From Spinacia oleracea (lineage: Eukaryota; Streptophyta; Magnoliopsida; Caryophyllales; Amaranthaceae): a stretch of 64,000 nt of DNA. Within the stretch, counting starts at the first letter, position 1; each line of letters starts with the position of its first letter. Both the position numbers and the translations under genes were made by a program. The stretch covers positions 30,681,449 to 30,745,448 of the forward strand of contig NC_079491.1 in assembly GCF_020520425.1 (NCBI RefSeq). Direction: 5' to 3'. This document shows, piece by piece, positions 48,371 through 59,189 of this stretch. Under the pieces are notes generated by a model that made no database searches, was not told where the DNA came from, and worked only from the letters and a program-made list of their open reading frames with translations.

Positions 48371-49419
48371 ATGACTTCTAGTCAGGATTGGATGGCGATT
48401 GAATACTACGTTAATAAACCATCATTTGAAGTAGAGTTAATAGTTTTTTAAACTATGCATTTCAAAAGTTGGGAATTAATAATATTCGGTGTCCTTGTTA
48501 CGAATGTGTGAATGTTGAGTTTAGGGATCGAGAAAAAGTGAGACAAAATCTTTTAGTTTATGGAAATTTCAAAAGGAACACCTTTTGGTTTCATCACGGG
48601 GAAAGGTTGGAGCAAGAGCCTCAACATGTGTCTGATAGGGATGACGACGGGGATGATAATATTTGCGGAATAAAATGAAAACGAGTCTGATGAAATGCTT
48701 GGAATTATTCAGGTTTTATATCCTGGATGCATTAACGTCGGTTCTTCCTCGAATGATGGTAATGTTGAGGAACCAAATACAGACATCAAAAGGTTTTAGA
48801 ACTTGTTGAGGGATTCTCAAGATCCTGTTTATGAAAGTTGCAAGAGTTCTAGAATGTCTTCCCTTTTAAAACTTCTTCATATTAAGACTCTTGGTCGTTG
48901 GACTAACGAGTCATTTAGCATGCTCCTAGATTTCTTAAAGGGTGATCTTCTTCCAAAGGAATCAAAATTTTCCTATTCTTATAACGAGTCTAAGAAGGTA
49001 ATGAAAGACCTTGGTTTGTCGTATCAGAAAATTGATGCACGTGTCAATGTCTGCATGCTTTATTAGAAGGATGATGAGAACTTGGATGCTTGCAACATAT
49101 GTGGTGCATCAAGATGGGAAGAGTAACAAATTAATTGGGGAAGAAAAGTCTAAAATGAATGGTAAGAGAATACCCCATAAGATACTACGATACTTCCCAT
49201 TAAAACTGAGGTTGTAAAGACTATTTATGTGCTCCAAGGCTACTTCTTTAATGACATGGCATCATGGGAAAAAGAACAAAGATGGTACAATGAGACATGC
49301 AGTTGATGGAACGGCTTGTGAGTCATTTGACAAAGAGCATCCTAATTTTGCATTTGACCCTCGAAATGTCAGGCTCGGGCTTGCTAATAATGGTTGTAAA
49401 TTCGAAAACACCATATAGC
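48371..49419 (+). pseudogene. CACTA (En/Spm) TNP2-type transposase, 5' part, broken
   Basis: Starts MTSSQDWM, like the transposase-associated N-terminus. It continues in shifting frames with IRCPCYECVNVEFRDREKV, TFWFHHGERL, LLHIKTLGRWTNESFSMLLDFLKGDLLP, CMLY-stop-KDDENLDACNICGASRWEE, a PHKILRYFPLKLRLQRLF-like segment and MTWHHGKKNKDGTMRHAVDG. These blocks appear in the family order. Several frameshifts and stops (among them a TAG where Trp is expected after CMLY) disable it. The DDE catalytic part downstream is missing. No CACTA termini were found near it. Confidence 0.85.
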
Positions 49420-49708
49420 ATATGGCCAATGATCCTTATTCCGTCTAGGTTTACTACGTAGTATGTGTAAACGTTTTAATTATTAAACACATTGTAGTGT
49501 TGTTTAACATCAAGGCTTAACTTATATGAGTAGCCTTTTAAATTTTACGGGTTTCAACCTTGAGAACTCAACTCAACTCAACAAAAATATTCTATTTTTT
49601 TTTAATGGAATCGTATAAAATTATTAAATGTTACTTATTTACAACAATTTTCTAAGTTTGATTAATTTTATATTTAACTTTTGGCATAGTACCATCCAAC
49701 TTATTATA

Positions 49709-49967
49709 CTTCCTTCGTCTTTTAATACTCGCAACGTTTGGACTTTTGCCACTATTCATATAATCTACTTTGACTATTCTTAGTGTTTTTTATACAAGAT
49801 AAAACATAGTCACGTGAGATCTTGTTAGATTCGTCTCAATGTGTATTTTCAAAATATCAACTTTTTATAATTTTTGCATAAAGAGAATTTAAGATATAAA
49901 TGATCAAAGTTGTGAATTGGCATGCGTGAAACTAACAAACATTGCGAGTATTAAAAGACGGAGGAAG
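49709..49967. mobile_element. Stowaway MITE
   Basis: 259 bp, TIRs CTTCCTTCGTCTTTTAATACTCGC and GCGAGTATTAAAAGACGGAGGAAG, TA on both sides. Same length and layout as the element at 20,316-20,574. Confidence 0.92.
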
Positions 49968-49978
49968 TATGAATTGTA

Positions 49979-50338
49979 CACCCTCAGAACCTAAATGTTA
50001 TTCCCGTTTGTCATTTTACGCGGTTATTAAGGAAAAAGAAACATTATAAGATTAACTATTATTAATGTAGTTTTATGGGGAATTATTGATTTTTGATTCC
50101 ATTTTCACAAGAAAACAAAATAGTTGAACCAATAGAATTTAAGGAATAAAAATGTCAACTCATTAATCCATCCAAACTTAAACCAACCAATGAGACTACA
50201 AAGTTTTTTATTGATAAACCAATAGAATTACAAAGTTAAAATTACAAGGAAGAGATTAATAAGGAAATAAAAGAAATGAGAATATTATTTTGGGACACTA
50301 AAAAAGAAAACGGGAATAACATTTAGATTCAGAGGGAG
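49979..50338. mobile_element. Second Stowaway-type MITE, adjacent
   Basis: 360 bp, TIRs starting CACCCTCAGAACCTAAATGTTATTCCCGTTT and CTCCCTCTGAATCTAAATGTT (read inward), TA on both sides. It starts only 11 bp after the end of the previous MITE and belongs to a different family. Confidence 0.85.
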
Positions 50339-50849
50339 TAGATAATACTTGGTTTGATAAAAATCGGGAGTAATAACTTTTTAACAAAAATCCGTGCATC
50401 GCACAGATTTCAAAACCAATATTGTTTTTAAAAGGGGAGAAATAGCTTAGTGGACGAAAGAGTCAAATTGCTAATCCGTTATAAGAGTTATTTGTATGAT
50501 AAATTAATAAAACATGCACTTTTTTTATTTTTTATTTGAGGTTGGAAGGGGGAGCAGCTGAAGGTGAGGTGGAAAAGGGAAAGAAAACCCGAAGAAGCAA
50601 ATAAAATTGGAATTTTGTAAGAGTAGACCTAGACTTGTATAGAACAATCTAGAATCCAATTCCTAACAAAAATACAAAATAAATAATAAAAAAGAAAAGA
50701 AAAGGAGCAATTCTAGACCCTTCCTTTTTTTCTCTGAAATCACCAAGATCATGGCAGCATCAACGACCCCAAAACCTTCCTTCCCTCCCTCCTTTTCAAT
50801 CATCACCGTCCAAAAACACTGGAATATAAAAAAAATCCCTAAAAAATCT

Positions 50850-50954
50850 CCTATATATAAAATTCTAAATTTACAGGTTCTCTGCAAAATTGTGCACTCG
50901 TTCGTTCTCCCCCGAAAGTCGTAATCTTTCTTAACAAAGGAATCAAAATCGAAG
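50850..50954 (+). promoter_or_regulatory. Core promoter and 5' leader of the DnaJ gene
   Basis: TATATATAAA at about 50,851-50,860 lies about 100 bp before the start codon. An AT-rich leader with 'gttctccccc' follows. No clear heat-shock element array was seen. Confidence 0.5.
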
Positions 50955-53377
50955 ATGTTTGGAAGAGCGCCAAAAAAGAGTGATAACAGCAGATACTACG
51001 AGATCTTGGGTGTTCCTAAAGATGCTGCACCCGAAGATTTGAAGAAGGCTTACAAAAAAGCCGCCATCAAAAACCATCCTGATAAAGGTGGTGATCCTGA
51101 GAAGGTATGTTGATTTTTATCGATTGATTAATTCGTTTGATTTTAAATTGTGAGTTTTGTTTGAATTTCGGGAATTTGGATAACTTTGATCGGTTGGATG
51201 AAATGGATTCCAGTTTTGCTTGTTTTGGATTATGATTTGAGATTGTAACCCTAAACCGTATTGAGATGCATAATGCGAAGCTGACTTCTGCTTAATTTAC
51301 GTAATTTCTGAATAGTTTCTGTTTTTGAGTAGTAATTGAATTGTAGGACTTGTTGATCGAAATATCAATGTTTCCCTTTAATTCGTTGTTGGTAATGAAG
51401 GGATTTTAAGTATGGCTTTTCAATAAAATTTCTGATATATATCCTAAGTCTGTAGCGTAGCGTATATTGTTGTTTAAATTCTGGAAGTAGTCTAATTTGG
51501 AGGATAGAAGAAGGTTGTTATAAGCTATGAAAATTGGTCTGTATTGGTGAGAAAAAGGGTTGCATAAGTCGATGAAAAGCTTTGAAGACCGATTTCTGGT
51601 TGGATTAATAGTTCGACAGTAAGGTTTTAGATGGAAGCTGTTGAAATGCAATTTGATTATCAACTATACATTAGAATTTTCTGAATCAGCTGTAAGGTTC
51701 ATATAAGTTGGAATATTGTGAGGAAATCCCAGAATAGAGTAATAGCAGGCTTGTTATGAAGGTGTGATAGGAAAAGGGTGTAGTGGTGATCTTTTTAGTA
51801 GGATTATGTGTTGAATTGGTGAAGTTTTATATTAATTTTGGGCATGATTTGTGTGGTGTGCAGTTTAAAGAGCTAGCTCATGCATACGAGGTTTTGAGTG
51901 ATCCTGAAAAGCGTGAGATTTATGACCAATATGGTGAGGATGCACTTAAGGAAGGAATGGGTGGAGGTGGCGGTATGCATGATCCGTTCGACATCTTCCA
52001 GTCATTCTTTGGAGGAAGTCCTTTTGGTAAGTCTTTTGAATGGGTTTGGTGTTAAGCTGTGCCTGGTTCTAAAGTTTGGGTTGCTAACCCTATACAAGTA
52101 AGTATACATGTAGCAACTGTTGATTAAGGAGTTTTGTGATTGTTGATTAGGTGGTGGTGGTGGCGGCAGTGGCAGAGGAAGAAGGCAAAGGAGAGGAGAA
52201 GATGTAGTTCATCCTCTTAAAGTGTCACTTGAAGATCTCTATACTGGTATTACTAAGAAGCTCTCCCTCTCTCGCAATGTGATATGTTCCAAGTGTACTG
52301 GGTGAGTAGTTGCATTGGTTTGTTTTCAGTGTATGAGTTCTGATCTTTATTCATTTACTTACTTGATGGTTTCTACTTGCTTGTGACAGCAAAGGATCAA
52401 AATCTGGAGCTTCAATGACGTGTTCTGGATGTCAAGGTACTGGTATGAAGGTGTCAATCAGACATCTTGGTCCCTCAATGATCCAACAGATGCAGCACCC
52501 TTGTAATGAATGTAAGGGTACTGGAGAGACGATCAATGACAAAGATCGGTGCCCTCAATGCAAAGGTGAGAAGGTTGTGCAAGAGAAGAAGGTGTTAGAG
52601 GTTGTTGTGGAGAAGGGCATGCAACATGGACAGAAAATTACTTTTCCTGGAGAGGCTGATGAAGCAGTATGTTATCAACTTGTTTATTCCGGTGATTGTA
52701 ATGCAATGGATTGTTGATTGTTTACTTACACTTCAAACATGTTTATTTCTCTGCAGCCTGATACTGTGACCGGAGATATCGTCTTTGTCCTGCAGCAGAA
52801 AGAGCATCCTAAATTCAAGCGAAAGGGTGAAGATCTCTTCCATGAGCATACTTTGAGCCTCACTGAAGCTCTTTGTGGCTTCAGATTTGTGCTGACCCAC
52901 CTTGATGGGAGGCAACTTCTTATCAAATCACACCCAGGAGAAGTTATAAAGCCTGGTTAGTATTTATGACATACTTGGCTTTTTAATTCAGCATTTTCAA
53001 TATCAGTATACTCGTTGAGTTTGTAATATAAACGTGCATCCTATTGGAATTCATGAGCAGATCAATTCAAGGCAATTGATGATGAGGGTATGCCGATCTA
53101 CCAGAGGCCGTTCATGAAGGGGAAGATGTACATCCATTTCACAGTGGAGTTTCCTGATACTTTGAACCTTGATCAGGTCAAGGCATTGGAAGATATCCTC
53201 CCACCAAAGCCATCAATGACACTCACAGATATGGAATTGGATGAGTGTGAAGAGACAACTTTACATAATGTTAACATTGAAGAAGAGATGAAGAGAAAGC
53301 AAACCCAGGCACAACAAGAGGCATACGATGAAGATGAAGAACCTGGGGCTCAGAGGGTGCAATGTGCTCAACAGTGA
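50955..53377 (+). CDS. DnaJ (Hsp40) type A co-chaperone, farnesylated
   Basis: Six exons with GT-AG junctions: 50,955-51,104; 51,864-52,026; 52,151-52,301; 52,390-52,666; 52,757-52,955; 53,061-53,377. Lengths sum to 1,257 bp, 418 residues, the usual size. The J domain (about residues 13-75) keeps HPD in [12 protein letters not shown] Gly/Phe-rich linker follows, then four CxxCxGxG-type zinc repeats from Cys150 ([32 protein letters not shown]), then the substrate-binding C-terminal domains. The C-terminus CAQQ is a farnesylation motif, as in plant ANJ1/J2/J3 proteins. It stimulates Hsp70 ATPase and delivers unfolded clients in the cytosol and at membranes. It is transcribed toward the pseudokinase gene; stop codons are 234 bp apart. 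Confidence 0.95.
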
Positions 53378-53610
53378 TTTTCTTAATCTGATGACTATTG
53401 TATCACTTTGAAATGTAGCTCATTTTAGTGTTGTGCACGGATAATTTTGTTTTTATCTTGTTGTTACCTATGTATTATCTTGTGGGTTTATGAGTAGATG
53501 TTGACAACATGTGTACTTTAGAGTATTAGATAAACAGTTCAAATCAGAAATTAAAGCTATATTTATATTACTCCAATCACGATTACATATTTATGTTATT
53601 CTATGGGAGA

Positions 53611-55422
53611 CTAGTAACTAGCATTACCAAACTTGTTTTGAAGATACCAACAGATGTGTGAAATAGTGAAGGCCTGTGTGTTGTCGACTTTTATGCACAA
53701 CCTTGCTACACTTAGAAGGTCCCTTAACTCTTTGAAACTGTAACTATTTCCGAGGTCTGGATCAATTATATTATGCATGGATAAGTTTGACTGCAGTTCA
53801 CATATCCACTGAAGTACATCAGCGCTCTCTTTTGGTGAAGATTCACCAGTTATCAGCTCAAGTAGTAATGCACCAAATTGAGGTATTACATCTGCCTTCT
53901 CTGCACCAGAACCGAACAAGACAATAAAATTGACATAATGTTATCAAGAGGATAATTCACCATAGAACATTTCCTTTCGGGTACAGCAGGAATTCTCACC
54001 TTCTGAGCAGAGACAGCCAATATTTGAAAGCTGTTACAAGAAAATGAATCATGTTTGAGATAGTCTAAGTACGCACTCTGATCAAAGCAATAATTTTCAG
54101 CATTTTCACCTTAGGAATCAACTTCTCATCCAAGATAATGTTGCTCGAATTGATAGAGATGTGATTTACTGGTGGCTCACAGAAGAATTGTAGATACTCC
54201 TGTAATGTGCAAGATTGATATAACCTTTAGGTACTGACAATCCTAATAGTGTAAGTATTGGGAAATTGTTATAGGCTAAAAAAGCTCAACAAGTTTGTGT
54301 ACTGAAAGCATAATTCTGAGTTCACCTAACTCACCAGCGCAGCAGCTACACCGATGGCTAGCTGTACTCTGGTCTTCCAGCTTAGAGGAGTCCTTAGGGG
54401 ATCTGTTATGTTTGAATTTCAGAAATCTTAACAGAGAGATATCATATATGACTCCAACATGCAAAAAGTCGTACAGGTATTACCATTCAGGTGGTCCTTC
54501 AAACTTCCCTTTGCAGTGCACTCGAAAACCAGGAAACTAAAAAGAGAGGTTGAGGAAAATTACAGAAAGAACAAATTTATCCGAGTCTCAAATGATATTC
54601 AGAACATTTTGTCATCTGAAAAGTGTAAAACTGCTCAACAATCAACATCATCTATTGTCAGTAACACTTGTGGATTTAGTTTTGAAATGCTTCAAATTTA
54701 CTACAATTTATAAATTCATATATTCTTGTTCTAATACTTGCAATGTGAAAAGTAAACAAGAATTGGGATCAGACCTTCTACGACCAACAGCATAACCTCT
54801 AAGTGCTACAACATGTCGGTGATGCAAACGTCCTAGAAGATGCAATTCCTTGTGGAATACCTCATTTCCTTGACCAACACTTTTTACTTCTTTCACAACA
54901 GAAACAGAACCATCTTGAAATTTAGCTTCATAGGTTATGCTTTGAGAGTCACAAGTAATGATTCTTCGGAAACCATCTGTCGCCTTATCTAACTCCTTGT
55001 ATGAGACGCGCTTCAGTAAATTTACTTGACCTGTAATGTAACCAAAAGTGAGCAACATGTATGTATTCTCAACTTTCAAGGTCTGAGAACTAATATGTGG
55101 AACTTTAGTATTGACTCATTGTGTTCTACATTTCTCAGAATTATCAAGTAGTCTACATGATCACTGAGTCATCAACTTAAGTTTCACTTTGCAACATTAA
55201 TTACTGAAAAATAATGTAGCTCAATGTCTGCTAAAGATCATTGGCTTAACAACTGTAATTTCAAAAAAATATAAATGGAAAAACAGAATTGAAAATTCGC
55301 AAAATTGTTTAGAACGTACCAGAATGACCGTGGTGAATCAAGGCAAGGAATTTGCAAAAATTGCTGCTTCTTCTTCTTCTTCTTCTTCTTCTAGAACTGA
55401 AAGAAGCTTGAGTTTTCGGCAT
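53611..55422 (-). CDS. Receptor-like pseudokinase (kinase fold without HRD and DFG)
   Basis: Seven exons: 55,422-55,320; 55,030-54,775; 54,536-54,484; 54,402-54,335; 54,199-54,110; 54,030-54,000; 53,900-53,611. They sum to 891 bp, 296 residues, with all junctions GT-AG and phases consistent. It reads as the kinase domain of a plant receptor-like kinase: VSYKELDKATDGF, the VAIK-like Lys in VSVVKEV, the C-helix Glu in FHKELHLLGRLHHRHVVALRG, GSLKDHL, and LSWKTRVQLAIGVAAALEYL. The catalytic HRD is replaced by NHISIN and DFG by SNIGC, and the glycine loop is not recognisable, so phosphotransfer is unlikely. No signal peptide or membrane segment is seen. The N-terminus has an Arg run from a TTC microsatellite. 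An intact exon structure argues for a retained gene, but a young pseudogene is possible. Confidence 0.75.
55354..55393. repeat. (TTC)n microsatellite coding an Arg run
   Basis: On the minus strand it gives about eight AGA codons near the start of the pseudokinase protein. Confidence 0.85.
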
Positions 55423-55439
55423 TATTGTCATTGGTAGTG

Positions 55440-56184
55440 ACCTCAGGTATGTAGTCCTGTTGTTCTTGATTCATTTGTAGCTATCATTTTCTGGCTTTTA
55501 TTTTTTTTTACTTTTTCTAGGACAAGGCTTAAAGAAATTAGAGCTTTAACTTTTTTTTCTTTTTTTCTTTTTTTTGGCATTGAAATGCAATGATTTTGGT
55601 TCAACGTGATAAAAGAGAATTCTCCTTGTCTGTAGGTGTGAAAAAGGCGGTATTTGTGGTCCTTTTTGTATTGCCTTTGATCAACTAATTTCATTCCCTA
55701 AAAAATTGCCGTAAATTTAGATCATAGATACATCATACATGTCCATCATTTTCATTTTTCCCACGGCCTTTAAGTCAAGACACACATTTGATTATAAGAC
55801 CCGTACGTAATATTTGATTATAAACATTTATTAACCTAGCATTAAAATATAATATTGTAAATTAGGTATCTTACTGAGTGTTAATTATAGGTAATTAGGT
55901 GTAGCAATCTTTGAAAGGTTGGTTAGCAGAAGCATGTTATGCGCTATAATGTTCCCAGCTGGAGATCGAATTATTGATTGCATGGCTGCCAAAGTGCCAA
56001 TTAAGACATCCCCCTTCTCTTCTCCCTTTTTAATCCACACCTTAATTTCAATATTGATGACTATGTGACTATTGTTTACAAAGACGGAACCGGAAACCTT
56101 ATTTTTGCATCTTTAGTAATTAAGAAAATTTGTCTATTTTTAAAATTTTCAATTTGACAAATTAACCTTTACATTCATAACACT
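55440..56184. other. Intergenic region upstream of the pseudokinase gene
   Basis: Poly-T runs and AT-rich DNA. An 83-codon minus-strand frame at 55,443-55,694 is low-complexity Lys-rich and not credible. No gene is seen. Confidence 0.5.
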
Positions 56185-56325
56185 CGTATATGTTTCCGTC
56201 ATTTATTATTACCTCTACGTATATGTTTCCGTTATTTATTAATTATTACCTCTACGTATATGTTTCCGTTATTTATTAATTATTACCTCTATGTATATGT
56301 TTCCGTCATTTATTATTACCTCTAT
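56185..56325. repeat. Minisatellite, four units of 33-37 bp
   Basis: Units 'cgtatatgtttccgt.atttatta...ttacctcta' occur head to tail in the order short, long, long, short; long units carry an extra 'atta'. Confidence 0.88.
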
Positions 56326-56419
56326 CAAACAGGGTTTAGTAAAAAAAAATGGCCGGAGAATGCATGAATTGAGTGTATTTAAGAAAAAGTTGTTTCTATT
56401 TTAATTAGCATTATAAATA

Positions 56420-56668
56420 TTTCCTCTGTTCTTTTTTAAATGACACGATTATTTAGGCACGATTTCAAACATTAATATGTTCAGTTATGGATAAGAAAAA
56501 ATTATAAAAAGTTGATATTAAAAAAAATATTTATTGAGATGAATCTAATAAGACCTCACAAGACTATGTTTTATCTTAAGTATAAATCACAAATGGAAGT
56601 CAAAGGAGATTGTGTGAATAGTACGTGTTGAAAATCTTATTGTGTCATATAATTAAGAACGGTGGAAG
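56420..56668. mobile_element. Stowaway-like MITE
   Basis: About 249 bp. Left end 'tttcctctgttcttttttaaatgacac' and right end 'gtgtcatataattaagaacggtggaag' are inverted, with TA adjoining both ends. The interior also resembles other Stowaway elements here (the 'gttttatcttaagtata' region). Confidence 0.75.
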
Positions 56669-57027
56669 TATAAGTTAATCCCTATTCCCTACAGTTGGAT
56701 GGTGTGCAGGATACAAACAAGAGTAAAAACACAGTGATTACAAATATATGATGACAAATCATTTCATGAGTCTGCTTTTATTTTTATAAAGAAAGTACTA
56801 GTTAGTAGTTACTAGAATCATAATAATAAGTCTGAATTAATTTCCTTTCCTTATATTTTTCAATCCATATCTTCACTTACAATCTAAGCCTCACTTGAGT
56901 TGCCATATATTTATAAATTATAATTGTATAAAAAACATATATAGTTATTATATATGATGCCCTAAGATCGATTGATGATATCAAAGACAGCGTGCTAGAG
57001 AGAAAAAGAGAAAGAGAAAGAGAAAGA

Positions 57028-57453
57028 ATGAGCTCAGTTTGCATATCAAGTTGCATAGAGGATGCAAGGGTACCAACAGCAAGAGTAAGAGCAAGCTATG
57101 TGAATCTTTACAAGTGGCCAGAATCTGATGCTGAGTTTGTAAGATCAGTAAGCTTTCGAGGTCCCGGTCACCCGAGGCCGAAAGTGGTGGAGAGTATATC
57201 ATGTAGGCAGATATACTTAAGAAGCTACACTTTTACAAGGAAACAGAGTGTGAATGAAAAGACAAAAAAGTGTATTGGGAGAGTCAAACAAAGAGTTGTT
57301 AATGGTGGTGGTAAGAAGAGACAACAACAACAGCAACATCATAAGCGCGACAAATCAGTCAGAAATGTTAAGGAAGTTTCTTGTTCTGCTCTTAAATCTG
57401 TTTTTAGAAAGTTGCTTTTTTGTTCTGCTAGTGTAGATGTTGTTGATTGTTGA
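57028..57453 (+). CDS. Small plant protein of unknown function
   Basis: Single-exon frame of 141 residues starting MSSVCISSCIEDARV. The upstream in-frame ATG at 56,992 is less likely because it would add an RERERER stretch from a GA-repeat leader. The N-terminal half is ordered-looking (ASYVNLYKWPESDAEFVRSV, VVESISCRQIYLRSYTF). The middle is basic with a short Gln run, and the C-terminus is CSALKSVFRKLLFCSASVDVV. I recall similar short proteins in other dicots without assigned function, but cannot name the family with certainty. No signal peptide or membrane helix. Even codon usage and conserved-looking ends make it a likely real gene. Confidence 0.7.
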   Translation: MSSVCISSCIEDARVPTARVRASYVNLYKWPESDAEFVRSVSFRGPGHPRPKVVESISCRQIYLRSYTFTRKQSVNEKTKKCIGRVKQRVVNGGGKKRQQQQQHHKRDKSVRNVKEVSCSALKSVFRKLLFCSASVDVVDC

Positions 57454-58154
57454 TGGCCTTGAATCATACATGCACTTCTATTGTAACATCAACTTAATTC
57501 CCTTCCCTTCCCTTCCCCTTAATTATTTACCTATATTCTATTTATCTATTTATCTAGAAGAATATGAATGTTTTATTTGTTTTTCTTGTCGTTGTCTTTT
57601 ATGTAGATACATACGGAGTACATAGTAAATTAGTAGTACCTAGTATATGTATAATTATTCTACATATGATGCAAATCTACCTTCGATTTTTTTTGTACCC
57701 AGGAAATTGCATTATTATTTGTGTCTTTGTAAAACGAATTTGTCATAATTTGATGTATTGCAATCCCTTCGTTTTAAAATGTGTTTCGCACTTCAACATT
57801 CGTAGATGGAAGTTCATCGACTTTAAAGTCTTGTTAAATTCATTTCAATTAGCGTTTTTGTATATATAAACTAGTTTTGATAGCCCACTGCATATATTTG
57901 ATCAATGACAACATTCCAATTCACGGAATTTCACAATATTTATTATGGTATCACAACTTAAGGTTTAGATCTAGCTTCCACAAATTTTTTTCCGATCCTC
58001 GTGGATTTGGCACGCACCACCCTTACTTCGCTTCCGTCTTATTTTTGTTGCGCAAAATATAATTATTAGCGTACAATAAATCTTCCAGAGTTCCGGTAGT
58101 TACATAGTAGTCTTATATGCACGCGATACAGACGAGAGTATATATATACATACA
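57454..58154. other. 3' flank of the small gene and intergenic DNA
   Basis: Probably includes the 3' untranslated region of the small gene. A 'ccttcccttcccttcccc' run lies near 57,500. No further gene, RNA or repeat is supported. Confidence 0.5.
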
Positions 58155-59165
58155 TCTCTATTATATAAGTGAAGAGCTGAGATTAATTTAGCTAGTAAAA
58201 CTACTTTTGGTGTCCCCTTGGAATAGACGACATTACCCTCACCCCTAATTATATTTAAACCCCAACCTCCATTCCAAACCCTGGACATTTCCTCTCTTTG
58301 AGCGGGCACTCTCTTTCTCAACTCCACCGCCCTTTATCTCACCTCGTAGAACCTCAGCAGCAACCATGGTAATTCTTCATCCTCTCCCTTTCTCTCTCCT
58401 CTCACATTTGAATCTTCTGTAAATTTAATAATTTTTTAACAGGCAGATGTTAATGGAGATGTTGCAGCAGCCACTGCGCCGAAAAAGAGGACGTGCAGGA
58501 AGTTTAGCTACCGTGTAATCGACCTTGATGCACTGCTTAACCTCTCTACTAGTGAGCTTGACTATTTTATTAACAAGCAGGGAGATATGGAGAAACAAGA
58601 GGAAATCAACTCGAATCTGTTTCTTTCCCAACTCAAAACCCTAGATTCTTTAATCAAATAAAAAATGTTCTTATTTACAACTAATTTAGGTCATCAATTT
58701 TCAAAATTTTGAATACAAGGGAAACTGAATCATCATTGTATGTCAAATGTTAATTAGGGCATCAATCATTCTAATCTTGAATGAATGATCATTGTTTATT
58801 GAAATGCTAATTGAAAGTGTATCATCATTGTATGTTCAACTTAATTTATCTGTTTGATGTTGATTAATTCATCTTCTGTATTTTCGTTAGCTCAGTCTAC
58901 TGTTGTTTGAATCCATTTGCAGGAACATCTCTCTGCTTTAGCTGCAGAATATCAATCTGGGAGTTCTATCTTACTTGAAAAGATTAAGGTCTTTATAATC
59001 ACTTTTTTTTTATATAGTAATAATGTGTTTCATCTTCAACGCGTTATAACTCTCTTATATGTGGAGCAGCTTCTAGATGAAAAATATTGTGCAATTCGAC
59101 GAACTCGAGGAGATGGACATTTCTTTTTAGAAGTTTCATGTTCTCATACCTTTTTTATAAGCAAA
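58155..59165 (+). mobile_element. Possible gene-capturing Helitron (5' end only)
   Basis: Begins A|TCTCTATTATATAAGTGAAGAGC, resembling plant Helitron 5' ends, about 210 bp before a chimera of host gene fragments all in one orientation, a common Helitron pattern. The 3' hairpin/CTRR end was not found before the LINE, so the extent is provisional. Confidence 0.4.
58366..59165 (+). pseudogene. Chimera of ribosomal protein S15 and otubain fragments
   Basis: The first part is a cytosolic RPS15 gene: a leader, ATG at 58,366 followed at once by an intron (gtaatt...taacag), then 58,443 onward ADVNGDVAAATAPKKRTCRKFSYRVIDLDALLNLSTSEL. There it leaves the family and ends at a stop near 58,660 after an unrelated tail (NKQGDMEKQEEINSN). 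Next come two otubain (OTU deubiquitinase) exons: 58,921-58,987 (EHLSALAAEYQSGSSILLEKIK) and from 59,070 (LLDEKYCAIRRTRGDGHFF). The catalytic DGNC of otubains is damaged here (DGH, Cys lost) with a frame change before the FMFSYL remnant. The S15 RNA-binding core and most of the OTU domain are absent. Any product would be a short S15-like N-terminal peptide. Confidence 0.8.
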
Positions 59166-59189
59166 TATTAGTATATATTATATATATGC

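Noticed and set aside
50385-50415. Helitron-like 'ccgtgcatcgcaca' block
   Set aside because: The dyad is imperfect and no CTRR terminus or 5' end fits, so it is at most a decayed end.
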